Source: Niastella yeongjuensis
Lineage (GTDB): Bacteria > Bacteroidota > Bacteroidia > Chitinophagales > Chitinophagaceae
DNA length: 64,000 bases
Direction: 5' to 3'
NCBI RefSeq assembly: GCF_900110245.1
Contig: NZ_FOCZ01000005.1
Coordinates: 124,001-188,000 of the forward strand
Part shown: positions 9,040-17,878 of the stretch, one piece after another
How the letters are laid out: each line of letters opens with the position of its first letter
How positions within the stretch are numbered: the first letter of the stretch is position 1
Notes under the pieces: generated by a model
Told to the model about the DNA's origin: nothing
What the model saw: the letters and a program-made list of their open reading frames with translations, nothing else
Databases searched by the model: none
Made by a program: the position numbers and the translations under genes

Positions 9040-9894
9040 TTAATGAAGGATCAATTCCTGTAATTTTTTGAACAATTCCTCCCCTCTCAGGTTGGCGGCT
9101 ACAATTTTCCCATTGGGATCTATTAAAAAGTTCTGGGGCACGGAATGGATGGCGTACAATTTGGCCACGGCATTGTCCCAGAATTTCAGGTCACTCACGT
9201 GGTTCCATACCAGGCCATCATCCTTGATAGCTTTCACCCAGGCGTCTTTTTTATTTGCCTGATCGAGCGATACACCCAATACCGTGAAGTTCTTTTCTTT
9301 AAACTGCTTGTATGCTTTTACCACATTCGGGTTTTCTTCCCGGCAGGGTACACACCAGCTGGCCCAGAAATCGAGCAACACATATTTTCCCCGGAAGTCT
9401 TTCAGGTTAACGGTATGCCCCGCGGTATCGGGCGAGGTGAACAACGGCGCTTCGGCCCCGATACACACCTTCATAAAAACATCGATGGTCCGCTTCAACG
9501 AATCGCCTTCCTTGCTTTTTTGTACTGCCGGACTTAATCCTTTAAACAGTTTATCATAGATGCGGATATCATCGGGCAAATACCCTATAGCATCTTTCAG
9601 GGCTTCTACGCTTACAAGATAATTCGGATGCGCTTTGATGAAAGCAATTTCCTGTTCGCGGCGTTCGTCCCTGAGCAATTTTATTTCATAACGGCCCTGT
9701 CCTATACCATTGGTATCATACTTTCCATCCTTCTTCTGATCATCGTAGAAACGTTGTGTCCTGACTTCAATCTTATTATCAGCCTCAGCCAACGCCTGTT
9801 TTAATTCACCCCGCTGTTTTGCCAGCAGTGCAGAATCCTGTGCCAGGAGATTGCCTGTTATTAAGATGAACGTCGCAACAAATAAAAATTTCAT
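9040..9894 (-). CDS. TlpA-family thiol-disulfide oxidoreductase, secreted
   Basis: The ATG at 9892-9894 opens a clear signal peptide (MKFLFVATFILITGNLLAQ), giving 284 aa; a longer frame to 10047 runs through palindromic repeats and is unlikely. A helical N-terminal region (DUF4369-like position) precedes a thioredoxin domain with WASWCVPC near residues 177-184 and a C-terminal SVPQNFLID cis-Pro loop near 255. The protein is probably periplasmic and reduces or isomerises disulfides. TlpA-like proteins commonly sit in Bacteroidota SusCD operons; here it may maintain the neighbouring metalloprotease or reduce disulfides in captured proteins (inference). Confidence 0.9.
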   Translation of the reverse strand: MKFLFVATFILITGNLLAQDSALLAKQRGELKQALAEADNKIEVRTQRFYDDQKKDGKYDTNGIGQGRYEIKLLRDERREQEIAFIKAHPNYLVSVEALKDAIGYLPDDIRIYDKLFKGLSPAVQKSKEGDSLKRTIDVFMKVCIGAEAPLFTSPDTAGHTVNLKDFRGKYVLLDFWASWCVPCREENPNVVKAYKQFKEKNFTVLGVSLDQANKKDAWVKAIKDDGLVWNHVSDLKFWDNAVAKLYAIHSVPQNFLIDPNGKIVAANLRGEELFKKLQELILH

Positions 9895-9911
9895 GTAGTT
9901 TTTGTTTTTAG

Positions 9912-10058
9912 AGTCTGACCTGTAAGGTCCGCTTTTGGGTTTTGAAATATCAACCGGTTTATGCGGTCCTGACAGGTCAGACTTAGTGTACATTGGACCT
10001 GTCAGGAGCGCATCATCTTTCTGTAAGTTCAAGACCCGATGGCGCACCTTACAGGTCA
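9912..10058. repeat. Two tandem REPIN-like inverted repeats
   Basis: Four copies of a GACCTGT(A/C)AGG(T/A) core fill the gap between two operon genes, in alternating orientation. Copies at 9912-9932 and 9963-9983 are inverted with 19 of 21 positions complementary around a 30-nt loop. Copies near 9996-10011 and 10043-10058 form a second inverted pair with 14 of 16 matches. The arrangement resembles REPINs, paired palindromes mobilised by a REP-associated transposase. In RNA they would fold into two strong hairpins between the PKD-like and TlpA-like cistrons, possibly damping downstream expression. Confidence 0.75.
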
Positions 10059-10066
10059 GCTCTGTT

Positions 10067-11569
10067 TTAATAGATACGTGTACCGTTGCCTTTTTCCATA
10101 TAGATCATTTTGGTAACGCGGCCATCACCACTAAACGATGCTGCCACGGGGGCAATAGTACCTGTACCACTGATAGGGTGCTGGTATATCTTATAATGCC
10201 CTGCATTGTAAGTAGCAATGGCTATTACATTCAGGGACGCCGCCGGAGGCGGTGTACCAACTGGCTCAGGAAACCTGATATGCTGGATAGCGGTCACCGT
10301 TTCACCAGCTGGTATATCGAACAAGGGAGTTTCCGTAGCAGTAGCCACATCCGTCATATAGATCTTGCCATTGTAGGCATAATAGATGAGGTCAACATCG
10401 TAATTGCCACCAATAACGCTGGCATTCATCAGACCGTGTTGTGGTTTCAGCGTATCTGAATTCATCACTATATAACCGGGAGAGCCATAGAACAGCGGAC
10501 CAAACGATGCATTCAACTTGTACAGGTAACCGCTGTCCTGCGGATTACGGAATAGCACCAGGGCCACGCTGCGACTGCCGGCATAACCGGTCATCCATTG
10601 CAGGTTGCCTTTTACGTTCTGCAATTTTTTCACACCATTGCTATCGTTCACTACCAGTTCCTTGGGAGTTTGCCCGTTATACAGGAAAAGACTTTTGCGG
10701 GTAGGGTCCCAGCCAATATCCATGGCTGCATCAGCCACCACGGGCGACAGGTTGTTATAGGAGATGCTGTTATAGGTGAGAGGATAATTACCAAACAAAG
10801 TGCCTTTGGTCATGCTATAAGCCTTCCCATCGTTTATGAAGCCAAGGAGGGTGGAGGCAACGGGTTGAAACACGGCTTGCGGTTTGCGTACAGCCGGTTT
10901 TGAAAAGAACATACTATCATAGCTCATCACCCTGGCCCCATTGTCGACCCGGTAAATAGCCGCATCGTTTTGCGACACTACCATCAATGCTGAATAGGTG
11001 TTTTGGGTGGTGAGCACCGTTTTAAACTGTGGCACAAATGCCACTGACATCAAATTGCCATCCAGGCCGTTGCCGCCATTGAAGAAAGAGATCCAGTTGT
11101 CGATGCGACCGGCCGGGTAAATGAAATCCATATCGGTTTTTCCCCCGTTGTCTTTTACCAGGTACCAGCCGTTCATGGTAAGGGTGGTTATATTTACCAC
11201 CATGTTTACCTGCCGTACTATGCCGGTGTTCTTATCTCTGGCATTGAACACAAGGATATAGGCTCCGGGATCATTCAACACTTCATAGTTCAGGTCTTTT
11301 GTGCGGGCAATGGTATCGGGCTTTATCAACCCCAGGCCATTTATCGCGTTAAAGTTGGTTGAAAAGAGCGTCCAGTAAAAATCGTAACTGCTTTCACTTT
11401 CTACGGCAGGCGTAGCTTTTAAAAAGTCCTGGTGGGTATACAAATTAAAAGTATCCTTCAACCCGGTTACTTTCAGGGTTACTACCGGCCCGGCACTGGT
11501 GCTGTCGTCTTTATTACAGGCAGCCGCCAGCAAACCAAACAGCGCTATCAGTATATATAATTTCTTCAT
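10067..11569 (-). CDS. PKD-like family lipoprotein
   Basis: A 500-aa lipoprotein: signal MKKLYILIALFGLLAAAC with acylated Cys18 followed by NKDDS, an acidic surface-export-like stretch. An Ig/PKD-like beta domain occupies roughly residues 25-130 (SYDFYWTLF, DPGAYILVFNARDKNTG) and is followed by a large beta-rich region resembling a propeller. This is the PKD-like family protein that commonly follows DUF4843 in Bacteroidota RagA/RagB loci. It is probably a surface-exposed accessory binding protein of the SusC/SusD complex. It is 18 bp downstream of the DUF4843 gene; the ligand is unknown. Confidence 0.85.
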   Translation of the reverse strand: MKKLYILIALFGLLAAACNKDDSTSAGPVVTLKVTGLKDTFNLYTHQDFLKATPAVESESSYDFYWTLFSTNFNAINGLGLIKPDTIARTKDLNYEVLNDPGAYILVFNARDKNTGIVRQVNMVVNITTLTMNGWYLVKDNGGKTDMDFIYPAGRIDNWISFFNGGNGLDGNLMSVAFVPQFKTVLTTQNTYSALMVVSQNDAAIYRVDNGARVMSYDSMFFSKPAVRKPQAVFQPVASTLLGFINDGKAYSMTKGTLFGNYPLTYNSISYNNLSPVVADAAMDIGWDPTRKSLFLYNGQTPKELVVNDSNGVKKLQNVKGNLQWMTGYAGSRSVALVLFRNPQDSGYLYKLNASFGPLFYGSPGYIVMNSDTLKPQHGLMNASVIGGNYDVDLIYYAYNGKIYMTDVATATETPLFDIPAGETVTAIQHIRFPEPVGTPPPAASLNVIAIATYNAGHYKIYQHPISGTGTIAPVAASFSGDGRVTKMIYMEKGNGTRIY

Positions 11570-11587
11570 TGTTGTTTTGCTTGTTGA

Positions 11588-12415
11588 TTAATTAGGAAAG
11601 CTGATGGGTGTACTGGCAGGATTGTTTGATTCCCGTACCGGCGCTTTGCCCGAAGCGATGTTGGCCGGGTCGGCATTGAATGCCTGCAATGCATCCCGCA
11701 GGTAGTTCTTGTAGTGCGTGATTGCCTGGGCTGTAAAAATAGCCTGCCACCAGGCTTCATCTATCCGCACTTTCAGCACATCGATCATAAACTGGTGTTT
11801 ACCGGTGCTGTATTTACCAAGCGTTCCATAAGCAGGAGAAGTAAAGTTGTCAAACTTCCATGATTCAAACCGCTCCAGCCTGTCGCTGAATATAATGGTC
11901 TTTTCCATGGCATTCTTTTCTCCCAGCATAAACTCATCGTTGGCAGTTATCCGAATGCGTAAGCGGCAGGAGCTGTCTTTCAGGCTGGCATCCCTGAGCA
12001 GGATGATCGGCAGGCTGCCGATGGCGCTGTCGGCCTGTACATACATGATGGCCAGTGCACCCGGATCGGTAAAGGACACATAGTGTTTACCGGCAATGGC
12101 GGGGTTCGATTTAGGATATGCGGTGGAGTCGATCACCTTACTGGTAACCGAATCATATTTATAAGTATAATCGAATTCCGGTATTTGTTCAACAGTAACC
12201 GATCTGTTATAATCTGTAATTCCGCCTATGGTATTCAGTTTAATATAAATGGTATCCCGGGTAACCGCTGCCGCCTCATAAAAGAAGCTGAAGCTTTGGG
12301 TAGTGGTATCGGACATTTGTATGCGATGGCCATCGTTGTACATCAGGTAACCCTCTTTTTTACAACCTATGGTAACGGCCAGTAGTATGATTATTATGAA
12401 ACTATATTTTTTCAT
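11588..12415 (-). CDS. DUF4843 domain-containing lipoprotein
   Basis: With the ATG at 12413-12415 the protein is 275 aa and starts with the signal MKKYSFIIIILLAVTIGC followed by KKEG; a GTG four codons earlier (12427) overlaps the SusD stop and is less likely. The segment FSFFYEAAAVTRDTIYIKLNTIGG, followed by a YVSFTDPGALAIMYVQADS region and the tail FMIDVLKVRIDEAWW, is typical of DUF4843, a family found almost only downstream of SusD in Bacteroidota. Its likely site is the outer membrane surface, with an accessory substrate-binding role. The biochemical function of the family is unknown. Confidence 0.87.
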   Translation of the reverse strand: MKKYSFIIIILLAVTIGCKKEGYLMYNDGHRIQMSDTTTQSFSFFYEAAAVTRDTIYIKLNTIGGITDYNRSVTVEQIPEFDYTYKYDSVTSKVIDSTAYPKSNPAIAGKHYVSFTDPGALAIMYVQADSAIGSLPIILLRDASLKDSSCRLRIRITANDEFMLGEKNAMEKTIIFSDRLERFESWKFDNFTSPAYGTLGKYSTGKHQFMIDVLKVRIDEAWWQAIFTAQAITHYKNYLRDALQAFNADPANIASGKAPVRESNNPASTPISFPN

Positions 12416-12426
12416 ATCAATGATCA

Positions 12427-13941
12427 CTAGTTGTTATGATAATTAAATTCCCGGTCGGGTTTAGGCACCACATACCTGGCTGCTGTACCGCTAAAGTTTG
12501 CCCAGCCTGCTGGTAAAGTGGTTACATTGTACCGTTTGTAGGTGAAGAAGGTTTGTCCTTCTGCATAAAATTCGCGTACATATTCCCTGATCATTTTGTT
12601 CCTGCGGTCTGCTTCCCAACCGGACGCACTGAAACCGCTGGTAAAGGGGATCCCTTTTGTATTACAATAAATGCGATAGACGTTTTCCGCTTCTGCTTTT
12701 GACGTAGCACACTCTGTTAGTATGAGGTACATCTCGCTCAGGCGCAGCAATGCAACCTGGTTGTTGGGATACTGGATCTGCGTATTCTGATAAAACTTTT
12801 TGTACTTGGCATAACTGCTCTGGTTGGGATCTGATTTATACGACCACTGACCTACCCACCGGGCGTCTGTTGCTCTTTCTGCTGGTGGAAACAGGTTGCT
12901 GAGGTAGTAAAAATCAGTACCCGGAAAGCTAAAGTCGTTCTTTGCCAGCGATCCTTTTTCGCCAAAATTCGCATCTACGGTAGTATTCAGGTTATAGTAA
13001 TTCACGGCAACAATATGTTCACTGGTGAAGGAATAGTCACCGCCCTGCTGGTCTTTCAATTCACCCAGTCTGAATGTTGACAGACCGGCGTGATTTTTGG
13101 CATCGATCACCATTTGCGCATATTTGATGGCGTTTAAACGATTCACATCACTCCGTGGTTTCAGCCAGTTGTACACCCGGGCTTTCAGCGCCAGCACCCC
13201 ATAATAGTTCATCCTTACCTGGCGGTACAAATAATAGTCATCGGATACCACCGGAACAATACTACCATTTAATGGATCCGGATTCAACTCGGGTAAATTA
13301 TACTTCGTTATAGGATCTACGCCTTTCAATAACGTATCTGCCTGATCGAGGTCGGCCAGGATCTGTTTGGTAAAATCATCGTAACTCAATAAAGGAACAA
13401 TGTCTTTCGATACCGCCTTCACATAAGGCAGAATAGGATCTGCTACCGGTTTATCGGGCATGGGACCAAACAGGCGCAGCACATCAAAATGGGCAAATGC
13501 CCGCAGGGCCAGTGCCTCGCCTTTGATCAGGGAGTAGTTATCATCGAGGAAAATATTTTTTTGTGCATCTATCTTCTCCAGGATGCTGTTCGCATCGGCT
13601 ATTATTTTATATTCTTTGGCGTAGATGGCATCGAGCGCTGCCCTGGCACCTACATCCCGGTAATTGGCATTGACCAGGGCGGTGAGCGTGGTAAAATTGG
13701 GAGAAATTACATCCCAGTTCTTTGCCATAAATTCAATGGTACCCCACTCCATGGCGCCACCATATGAATCGCTGCTTTTCAGATCTATATAGGCGCCGGT
13801 AAGCGCATCCCGGAATCCCTTTTGGGTACTGAATTGATCGTCTTTGGTGCTTTGGCCTTCCGGTTTTACATCGAGCCATTTTTTGCAACCGGTAAAAACC
13901 AACGCGCCGGATATTAATAGTGTGATTGTGATCTTGTTCAT
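12427..13941 (-). CDS. RagB/SusD family nutrient-binding outer membrane lipoprotein
   Basis: About 504 aa. The signal MNKITITLLISGALVFTGC is followed by KKWLDVKPEGQST, the conserved SusD N-terminus. TPR-like helices (GEALALRAFAHFDVLRLFGPMP near residues 140-160) and the C-terminal block LRLSEMYLILTECATSKAEAENVYR...REYVREFYAEGQTFFTYKR are diagnostic. It caps the SusC barrel and binds the substrate at the cell surface. It starts 10 bp after the SusC stop (an alternative ATG lies two codons earlier). No carbohydrate enzyme is near, so a peptide or metal-complex substrate is favoured. Confidence 0.95.
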   Translation of the reverse strand: MNKITITLLISGALVFTGCKKWLDVKPEGQSTKDDQFSTQKGFRDALTGAYIDLKSSDSYGGAMEWGTIEFMAKNWDVISPNFTTLTALVNANYRDVGARAALDAIYAKEYKIIADANSILEKIDAQKNIFLDDNYSLIKGEALALRAFAHFDVLRLFGPMPDKPVADPILPYVKAVSKDIVPLLSYDDFTKQILADLDQADTLLKGVDPITKYNLPELNPDPLNGSIVPVVSDDYYLYRQVRMNYYGVLALKARVYNWLKPRSDVNRLNAIKYAQMVIDAKNHAGLSTFRLGELKDQQGGDYSFTSEHIVAVNYYNLNTTVDANFGEKGSLAKNDFSFPGTDFYYLSNLFPPAERATDARWVGQWSYKSDPNQSSYAKYKKFYQNTQIQYPNNQVALLRLSEMYLILTECATSKAEAENVYRIYCNTKGIPFTSGFSASGWEADRRNKMIREYVREFYAEGQTFFTYKRYNVTTLPAGWANFSGTAARYVVPKPDREFNYHNN

Positions 13942-13951
13942 GTGCATTCAA

Positions 13952-16900
13952 TTAAAAAGTTGCGTAGAGGTTAAAGCTTACCTGACGGGTGAATGGATAA
14001 TCGAGCCCACGTTCCTGGCGTACTGTTGAGATATAAAACAGCTCTCCGGTGTTAGCCGATACTTGCAGGGCCTGCATACCTATCCGTTTTAACAAAGCAC
14101 GGTTGGTAACGTCGTAGCTCAGGTTCACATTCTGACAGGTAAAGGTTGACTCGTTCTGTACAAAACGTGATGACGGGTTTACCGGTGCCGTTTCATTCAA
14201 TCCGCGGAACGCGGCATGATCGCCAGGTTTTTGCCAGCGGTCTGTAAACACGCGTTCATCCACATTCAACCATTTGTCGGCCTCTTCTATTTTATCGATC
14301 AGCGTTTGGTTATACAACTGGCCGCCAAAACGATACCCAAAGGAGGCATTGAAAGTAAAACCGCTATACCGGAACATAGTACTGAAATTACCACGGTACT
14401 TCGGTTGTGATAAACCAACGTTTACCCGGTCGGCTGCATTCCAGGTATAGGTCACCTCGCCAAAGCGGTTCAGGAATAATTCTTTACCGGTGCTGGGGTC
14501 AATACCCAGGGAAGGCACTGCATAGATGGCGTTTTGCGATGCCCCTTCCCGAATGATCTTGTTCGGTGTATTAACAGTATAGTCGTATTGCAATGCCAGT
14601 TTATCATTGGCTGCTTTCAACGCCTGCGACAGTTTTACGATCTTGTCTTCGTTGTGCGCTATATTACCTGTAACCGACCACATGATCCCTTTATTACAGT
14701 TACAGTTATTTTTCAAAATGGTAACACGGGCTGTTAATTCCCATCCTTTTTGCTGCAGCTCACCAATGTTCTCTGTATAGTTGGTAAAGCCATTACTGTA
14801 GGGCAATTCCAGTGAAGACAACAGATTCGATGTTTTCTCTGTATAATAATCGGCCTGGATGAAAATGCGATCATTTAATAACTGTGTTTCCAACCCAAGG
14901 TCTACTTTATCTGTTTGCTGCCATTGCAGGTTGGGATTGCCCAGGGTTGTTTGCGTAGCACCCACCCAGTTCTTGTACCGGTCGTTAACGATGTAGGAAT
15001 AAGTAGCCAGGGGTTGATAGGTGCCAAACGCCTGGTTACCGGTAACGCCAAAAGAACCACGCAGTTTCAACCGGTCAATATAGGTAAGGTCTCTTAAAAA
15101 TCTTTCCTTATGCAGGTTCCAACCACCGCCGATGGCATAAAAAGGCGCATAACGTTTGTCGGTACCAAATTGTGAGGAACCGTCTTCCCGGTAAGTAAGA
15201 TCAACAAAATAACGATCGTCGTAAACATAGTTGGCTGTACTTACCAGACCAATACTGCGGGTAGTGGATTCAGAACCAGTGGGCGCAGCGCCCTGCTGGT
15301 ATTGAAGCGCCCGGCCCAGGAAGTCAACCGTTTCATCGGGGAAGCCTTCTGCTGCAATATTATAGGAGGTTGATTTAGCTTCATTCATTTCCGCACTTAC
15401 CCCAATCGTTAAGCCATGAACCCCTGCAAACAGGTTATTATAAATAGCCTGTGCCCGGCCATTTAATGTAAAGGATTTGTTGGTGCTGTAATTGTAGGAT
15501 CCTTTACGGAAAACATCCGTAACAGGATACTGGGCGAAAGCAGAGTGCGAAGCTGGTTTAAAATCATCGCCTGAACCCTGCGTGCTATTGATACTAAGAC
15601 CGGCATTAACGGTCAGGTGGTTTACCAGCCGGTAATCTACCTGGAAGTTGTCGACAATGTTGGTATAAGCCGTTTTGTTGAATGTATTCAGCGTGGCATC
15701 GTACATAGGGTTGGCGTACGGCTGGCTGCCTTTATTCGACTGACTCCAATAGGCATAGAGATAGGGTTTGAAGGACTGCACCACATTCCCCTTGTCATCG
15801 TACGGGCTCCAATACGGGTTCAGTTTGGCATAGGAAGAAAAGGAACCGTAAGGGCTTTCGTTGCTTTTGTTGCTACCGATGCGCAGGCTGTTGGAGAAGT
15901 TCAATTTATTCAGGCGATAGGAAATGGTAGCTGTACCGTTCACTGTTTCGCGTTTGCTGCCTTTCATTACCCCGTTGATGCGGTTGTATTGTCCTTCCAG
16001 TGCATAGCGGAAAGAGGCATCGCCGCCTTCGAGGCGAAGACTATGGTTCTGGTCGGTTTGTGTATGTAAAGGCTGGCGGAGCCAGTCGGTATTCAACCCG
16101 GCGTCTACCAGGCCCAGGATATCATTGTAATATTTTTCAAGTAACAGGTTATCTGCCGGTGATTTTGTTTTGTTCGAATAGTATCCAGATGCTTTTTCCA
16201 ATGCCAGTTTATCGCGGGCATTCAACAGGTGATAGCTGCTTACATCGGGCAGGCTCACATTCACGCCGCCCCTATAGGTAGCCCTGAGTTTACCGGCCGC
16301 GGGCTGTTTGGTAGTGATCACCACAACACCGTTGGCACCGCGGGAGCCATATAACGCCGTAGCAGAACCGTCTTTAAGCAGGGTAATATTCTGGATCTCG
16401 TTGGTATTGATGTCCATCATCCGCTGCAGCGTGATGGGGAAACCATCCATAATGATCAGCGGGGCATTCAATGAAGCCGACTGGTACTGGAACTGCTGAT
16501 CGCGCAGGGCCAGTGAACCGGTTGTTGAACCGGCCTGAAACTGATCGATGTTTGGCAGGTTGCGGGTACCACGTAATTGTATCTCAGGCACCGTGTTGGG
16601 GTTTGAACCGATGTTGTTATTGGCAACTACATTAAAAGACGGATCGATGTTACCCAGGGTAACAAAGATGTTACGGCCCTGGAATTCTTTGATCTCTTTT
16701 TCAGTAATAACGCGGGTAGCGCCGGTATAACTTTCTTTGGGTTTGTTGAAGATCCCGGTGATCACAATATTTTCCTGCACGGCGGCTGAAGGCGCCATCA
16801 TAAGCCGTACAGATACTGTTTCTTTTGTAATTCTGGCTGAAACGCTGCCATATCCTACATAACTCACAGTAATCACATCTCCTGTTTCTACATTAACCAG

Positions 16901-17491
16901 GAAGTGCCCACTGGCATCAGTAGTAGCAACACCCTGCCTTCCCTTTATAGATACCGTGGCACCATGCATGGGTCTGCCTGCCGTATCGGTGATCCATCCT
17001 TCAAGCGGGCGTGGCTTTGGTTCTTGAACTGCCACCGGTTCATTCCGCACAACAGGTGTTATTGATACAAACCTTAATGTGCGGTATACCATTATGGTTT
17101 TACCTGAAATGTTGAACGACAGCTCCTGATCTTTCAGCACGGTGTTCAGAAAATCGCGCAAGGGCATATTCTGTACATCGTAAGTTACGCGCTTTGAATC
17201 GTCGAGCGTACCTTTCTTGCTAAAAACAACATAGCCCGTTTGCTTTTCAATGGCTGTAAATACCTGTTTCAGTTTTTGGGCCTTACCGGTGAGTGTAACG
17301 CTTTGGGCCAATCCGGTTGCATGTACCTGTACCAAAGCAGCAGTTAATAATAAAACGGTCAATCTCATAACCAGCATAATTTGGGCGAGGTTGTGGCGTC
17401 TTTCCTGCCTGCCAGTCCGTAAGGCGGCTAATGCCCCCTTACAGGCGGTTGCAAGCGGAAAGGACCGGCCACAATCAGCAGTTTTTTGCAT
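13952..17491 (-). CDS. SusC/RagA family TonB-linked outer membrane protein with STN domain
   Basis: 1179 aa. After a charged leader and a hydrophobic signal (MRLTVLLLTAALVQVHATGLAQ near residues 42-63), an STN domain (about 65-125, LKQVFTAIEKQTGYVVFS) is followed by a CarboxypepD_reg-like domain (about 145-225, LEGWITDTAGRPMHGATVSIKG), a plug (about 235-375, with LRGTRN and TALYGSRGANGVVVITTK) and a large barrel ending SFNLYATF. It imports the ligand captured by the downstream SusD using TonB energy. The STN domain should contact the FecR protein encoded just upstream, so substrate binding can release the ECF sigma factor. It starts about 390 bp after fecR, across a repeat-bearing gap. Confidence 0.96.
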   Translation of the reverse strand: MQKTADCGRSFPLATACKGALAALRTGRQERRHNLAQIMLVMRLTVLLLTAALVQVHATGLAQSVTLTGKAQKLKQVFTAIEKQTGYVVFSKKGTLDDSKRVTYDVQNMPLRDFLNTVLKDQELSFNISGKTIMVYRTLRFVSITPVVRNEPVAVQEPKPRPLEGWITDTAGRPMHGATVSIKGRQGVATTDASGHFLVNVETGDVITVSYVGYGSVSARITKETVSVRLMMAPSAAVQENIVITGIFNKPKESYTGATRVITEKEIKEFQGRNIFVTLGNIDPSFNVVANNNIGSNPNTVPEIQLRGTRNLPNIDQFQAGSTTGSLALRDQQFQYQSASLNAPLIIMDGFPITLQRMMDINTNEIQNITLLKDGSATALYGSRGANGVVVITTKQPAAGKLRATYRGGVNVSLPDVSSYHLLNARDKLALEKASGYYSNKTKSPADNLLLEKYYNDILGLVDAGLNTDWLRQPLHTQTDQNHSLRLEGGDASFRYALEGQYNRINGVMKGSKRETVNGTATISYRLNKLNFSNSLRIGSNKSNESPYGSFSSYAKLNPYWSPYDDKGNVVQSFKPYLYAYWSQSNKGSQPYANPMYDATLNTFNKTAYTNIVDNFQVDYRLVNHLTVNAGLSINSTQGSGDDFKPASHSAFAQYPVTDVFRKGSYNYSTNKSFTLNGRAQAIYNNLFAGVHGLTIGVSAEMNEAKSTSYNIAAEGFPDETVDFLGRALQYQQGAAPTGSESTTRSIGLVSTANYVYDDRYFVDLTYREDGSSQFGTDKRYAPFYAIGGGWNLHKERFLRDLTYIDRLKLRGSFGVTGNQAFGTYQPLATYSYIVNDRYKNWVGATQTTLGNPNLQWQQTDKVDLGLETQLLNDRIFIQADYYTEKTSNLLSSLELPYSNGFTNYTENIGELQQKGWELTARVTILKNNCNCNKGIMWSVTGNIAHNEDKIVKLSQALKAANDKLALQYDYTVNTPNKIIREGASQNAIYAVPSLGIDPSTGKELFLNRFGEVTYTWNAADRVNVGLSQPKYRGNFSTMFRYSGFTFNASFGYRFGGQLYNQTLIDKIEEADKWLNVDERVFTDRWQKPGDHAAFRGLNETAPVNPSSRFVQNESTFTCQNVNLSYDVTNRALLKRIGMQALQVSANTGELFYISTVRQERGLDYPFTRQVSFNLYATF

Positions 17492-17878
17492 AAATTGTGA
17501 ACAGTTTTGGTTGTTAAATAATGATGATAACTACACATTGGATGCAACCTGAAACTTGCCCGCTTACTCTGCCAACTGGCGGATTCGGCGGGTGACACCC
17601 ACCTTCTCCGCCAGCTGGCGGATACGGTGGGCAACATCCGCCTTCGCCAAGGCTTCGGCGGATAACACCGGAGGTGCAGCGAACACTTCCGGTTTGTTTT
17701 TTCATGGCGCTATCCATTTATTTTGACAGGCCCTGTTTGCACGTTGCCTGTTTTATTCGGAGCAATACAATCCCGTTTGGCCCAGCGTAGTGTTCTACGG
17801 GCCATTACAGCATCGTTCAATAATGATAAGGAGGTTAGGTATAACGAGGATAAGGGGTGGTCTTGGTCTGGTTTAACT
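17492..17878. other. Gap between fecR and susC with a 39-bp tandem repeat
   Basis: The 387 bp hold no convincing gene. Two copies of a 39-bp unit (17567-17605 and 17606-17644, about 31 of 39 identical) and a shorter third (17645-17669) contain CCGCCAGCTGGCGG-type palindromes. The segment 17638-17661 recurs inverted at 61028-61051. The susC promoter must lie here if it is not read through from fecR; I see no perfect TAnnTTTG box on the minus strand. Confidence 0.6.
17567..17669. repeat. Tandem repeat, 39-bp unit, about 2.6 copies
   Basis: Units begin CTCTGCCAACTGGCGG and CTCCGCCAGCTGGCGG and end in CCACCTT/CCGCCTT; the third copy has lost its middle. Each unit carries short inverted repeats able to form hairpins. 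The positions are given for checking against other copies in the genome. Confidence 0.75.
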
